From: an uncultured Tenacibaculum sp.
GTDB lineage: Bacteria > Bacteroidota > Bacteroidia > Flavobacteriales > Flavobacteriaceae
DNA: 64,000 nucleotides
Assembly (NCBI RefSeq): GCF_947495995.1
Contig: NZ_CANMAX010000004.1
Location: forward strand, 248,001 to 312,000
Direction: 5' to 3'
This document shows, piece by piece, positions 63,601-64,000 of the stretch. The notes under the pieces are model-generated. The model had not been told where the DNA came from, did not search any database, and worked only from the letters and a program-made list of their open reading frames with translations. Made by a program: the position numbers and the translations under genes. The first letter of the stretch is position 1. The number at the start of each line of letters is the position of its first letter.

Positions 63601-64000
63601 ACGATTTTTAGAAGAAACGAAAGATTGGGAAACTAAAGGTTTACCTCAAGAAGAAGCTAAACAGCGTGCTTTATACAGAGTTTTCGGATCTAAACCAGGT
63701 ACGTATGGCGCAGGTTTACAAGCTGTGATTGATGAGAAAAATTGGGATACACAAGAAGATTTAGCCAAAGTATATATCAATTGGAGTGGATATGCTTACG
63801 GAAGTTCTAAAAAAGGTGTTTCTGCTCACGAATCATTTACTAACAGATTACAAGCGATGCAAATAGTAATGCATAATCAAGATAATAGAGAACACGATAT
63901 TTTAGATAGTGATGATTATTATCAATTTCAAGGCGGATTAGCAAATGCTGTTGCTAATGTAAAAGGAAGTGAAGCTGAAGTATATTTTGGAGATCATTCT
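60641..64000 (+). CDS. cobN: Cobaltochelatase subunit CobN, C-terminus cut off by the window edge
   Basis: From ATG at 60641 the frame stays open to the window edge (1120 codons). The protein begins MHLIATIPGGWNPDDDG, has a helical and Rossmann-like N-terminal region, then the CobN/Mg-chelatase H core (RADAVIHLGKHGNLEWLPGK, INDPGEGTQAKRRNQAVIID, PPMTRAESYG). Later parts are GLNGAYVPSGPSGAPTRGR, LPTGRNFYSVD, GISVWGTSTMRTGGDDIAQA and LRISGFFRDAFPDVI. These are diagnostic of CobN, the large corrin-binding subunit of the ATP-dependent cobalt chelatase. It follows cobB by 6 bp. Confidence 0.95.
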   Translation, partial: MHLIATIPGGWNPDDDGVFYIEQKPGDIVFLSAGDTEIHTVNEAYKTLYTQESDTLPSLRMTNLVYLKQELTIDNYVEDVLEKAKVIVCSLLGGISYYKYLVESLVELQEETNCVLLFIPAHEPDYELMKLSSVPLQTVHHCRQYLQQGGKANAINFLNYIRKNFFNQTVKVATAEQIDDLFLYTFENGVVTQEELDSSVDHSQPTTILLAYRTHFLANNLEPLEVLSRSLLDQGIQSVVAFANNLRDPDTLVNLEKLMTNSGTRKISAIINTTGFTIKSSDITDFIFDRLGIPVLQAIFSTTNKTVWEEGMFGLPPTDIAMNVALPEIDGRIIGRAVSFKKEVQKDELTDSTIVKYEAHQPACEFMARLAKNWIKLQEKKNEEKRVAVILPNYPNKDSRLANGVGLDTPASCTVLLNALQEANYNLGEQLPQSGTELMHWITQVTTNDISTTQTRPHAILYSLSDFKKRFDTISKTLQEKIIEQWGTPDNDPYFTEEGFIVSGFLLGDVFVSIQPSRGYNQDPQAIYHSPDLAPTYQYLAYYFWLQDTYRADAVIHLGKHGNLEWLPGKSVSLDPETCFPAMLFDALPHFYPFIINDPGEGTQAKRRNQAVIIDHLIPPMTRAESYGSLMKLEHLVDEYYEASNLDPKRSKALEDEIANLVKETKLNVDLGITSDDVDELLVKLDGYLCELKEAQIRDGLHIFGKAPVDEQLIDLLIALHRMPTYEQKGITQVLAEDLGIEQNILALDYAEKLEIKIGEKDCKTVGQVVEQLESIAKQQLIQFLDENILSEVYPKLNEVLELIKHKTLVAVHNTTEEITNLLEGLNGAYVPSGPSGAPTRGRVDLLPTGRNFYSVDVRTIPTETAFRLGEKSAKLIIDRYIQEHGDYPETIGISVWGTSTMRTGGDDIAQAFALMGVKPIWKNANRRVSDFEVIPLLKLQRPRVDVTLRISGFFRDAFPDVINLFNTAVARVAELDESLEENPIRKRFLEETKDWETKGLPQEEAKQRALYRVFGSKPGTYGAGLQAVIDEKNWDTQEDLAKVYINWSGYAYGSSKKGVSAHESFTNRLQAMQIVMHNQDNREHDILDSDDYYQFQGGLANAVANVKGSEAEVYFGDHS

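Overview
The window looks like chromosome from a member of the family Flavobacteriaceae (Bacteroidota), probably marine. It is AT-rich, and the genus cannot be fixed from sequence alone. Family-level markers are a type IX secretion type B sorting domain, a PorP/SprF protein, large Bacteroidota-type alpha-2-macroglobulin and OmpA proteins, and promoter elements of the form TAnnTTTG.

Layout. 1-6.6 kb: a truncated purple-acid-phosphatase-like gene, a membrane protein, secreted or lipoprotein unknowns, a SnoaL-like lipoprotein gene broken by an in-frame TGA, an AraC regulator and a DUF4174 protein. 6.6-19.1 kb: a 2133-residue alpha-2-macroglobulin, then an OmpA / PorP-SprF / type B adhesin-like trio read right to left. 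19.2-34.6 kb: mainly core genes (mpl, clpC, gyrA, a TPR protein, an NlpC/P60 hydrolase, a thiolase, a 7TM-HD phosphohydrolase). This stretch also holds a little-understood pair, a PqqD-HprK-like fusion with an NTP_transf_5-like nucleotidyltransferase.

34.7-45.8 kb: tRNA-Ser(GCT), tRNA-Pro(TGG) and tRNA-Arg(TCT), followed by a 10.8-kb integrative element. It is bounded by a 40-bp direct repeat of the 3' end of tRNA-Arg plus its terminator. It carries an IntDOT-like tyrosine recombinase lacking the usual first catalytic arginine, a strongly structured non-coding region, two lipoproteins, a Sak4-like RecA-fold ATPase, a DUF3871 protein, and a 686-residue protein that looks like a divergent single-subunit polymerase palm fused to a GIY-YIG nuclease and NUMOD repeats. 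It ends with a divergent type II restriction-modification pair whose methylase resembles M.HaeIII. No relaxase or conjugation gene is visible.

45.8-64 kb: an HPP-family membrane protein and flavohaemoglobin (hmp) operon. It lies under a Crp/Fnr-type palindrome placed about 41-42 bp upstream of the predicted start. Divergent from it is a tightly packed cobalamin operon: cobW, a PduO-type adenosyltransferase, cobI, cobJ-cobH fusion, bluB, cobL, cbiG-cobM fusion, cobK, cbiD, a cobalt/nickel transporter-like protein, a ChlI-ChlD fusion, cobB and cobN, which runs off the right edge. The set mixes enzymes typical of the anaerobic route (CbiD, CbiG) with the ATP-dependent late cobalt chelatase of the aerobic route and oxygen-dependent BluB.

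The most unusual items are the polymerase-like/GIY-YIG fusion, the structured RNA candidate downstream of the integrase, the att sites whose 4-nt terminator loops are reverse complements of each other, the perfect terminator-like hairpin in front of gyrA, and the PqqD-HprK / nucleotidyltransferase pair.
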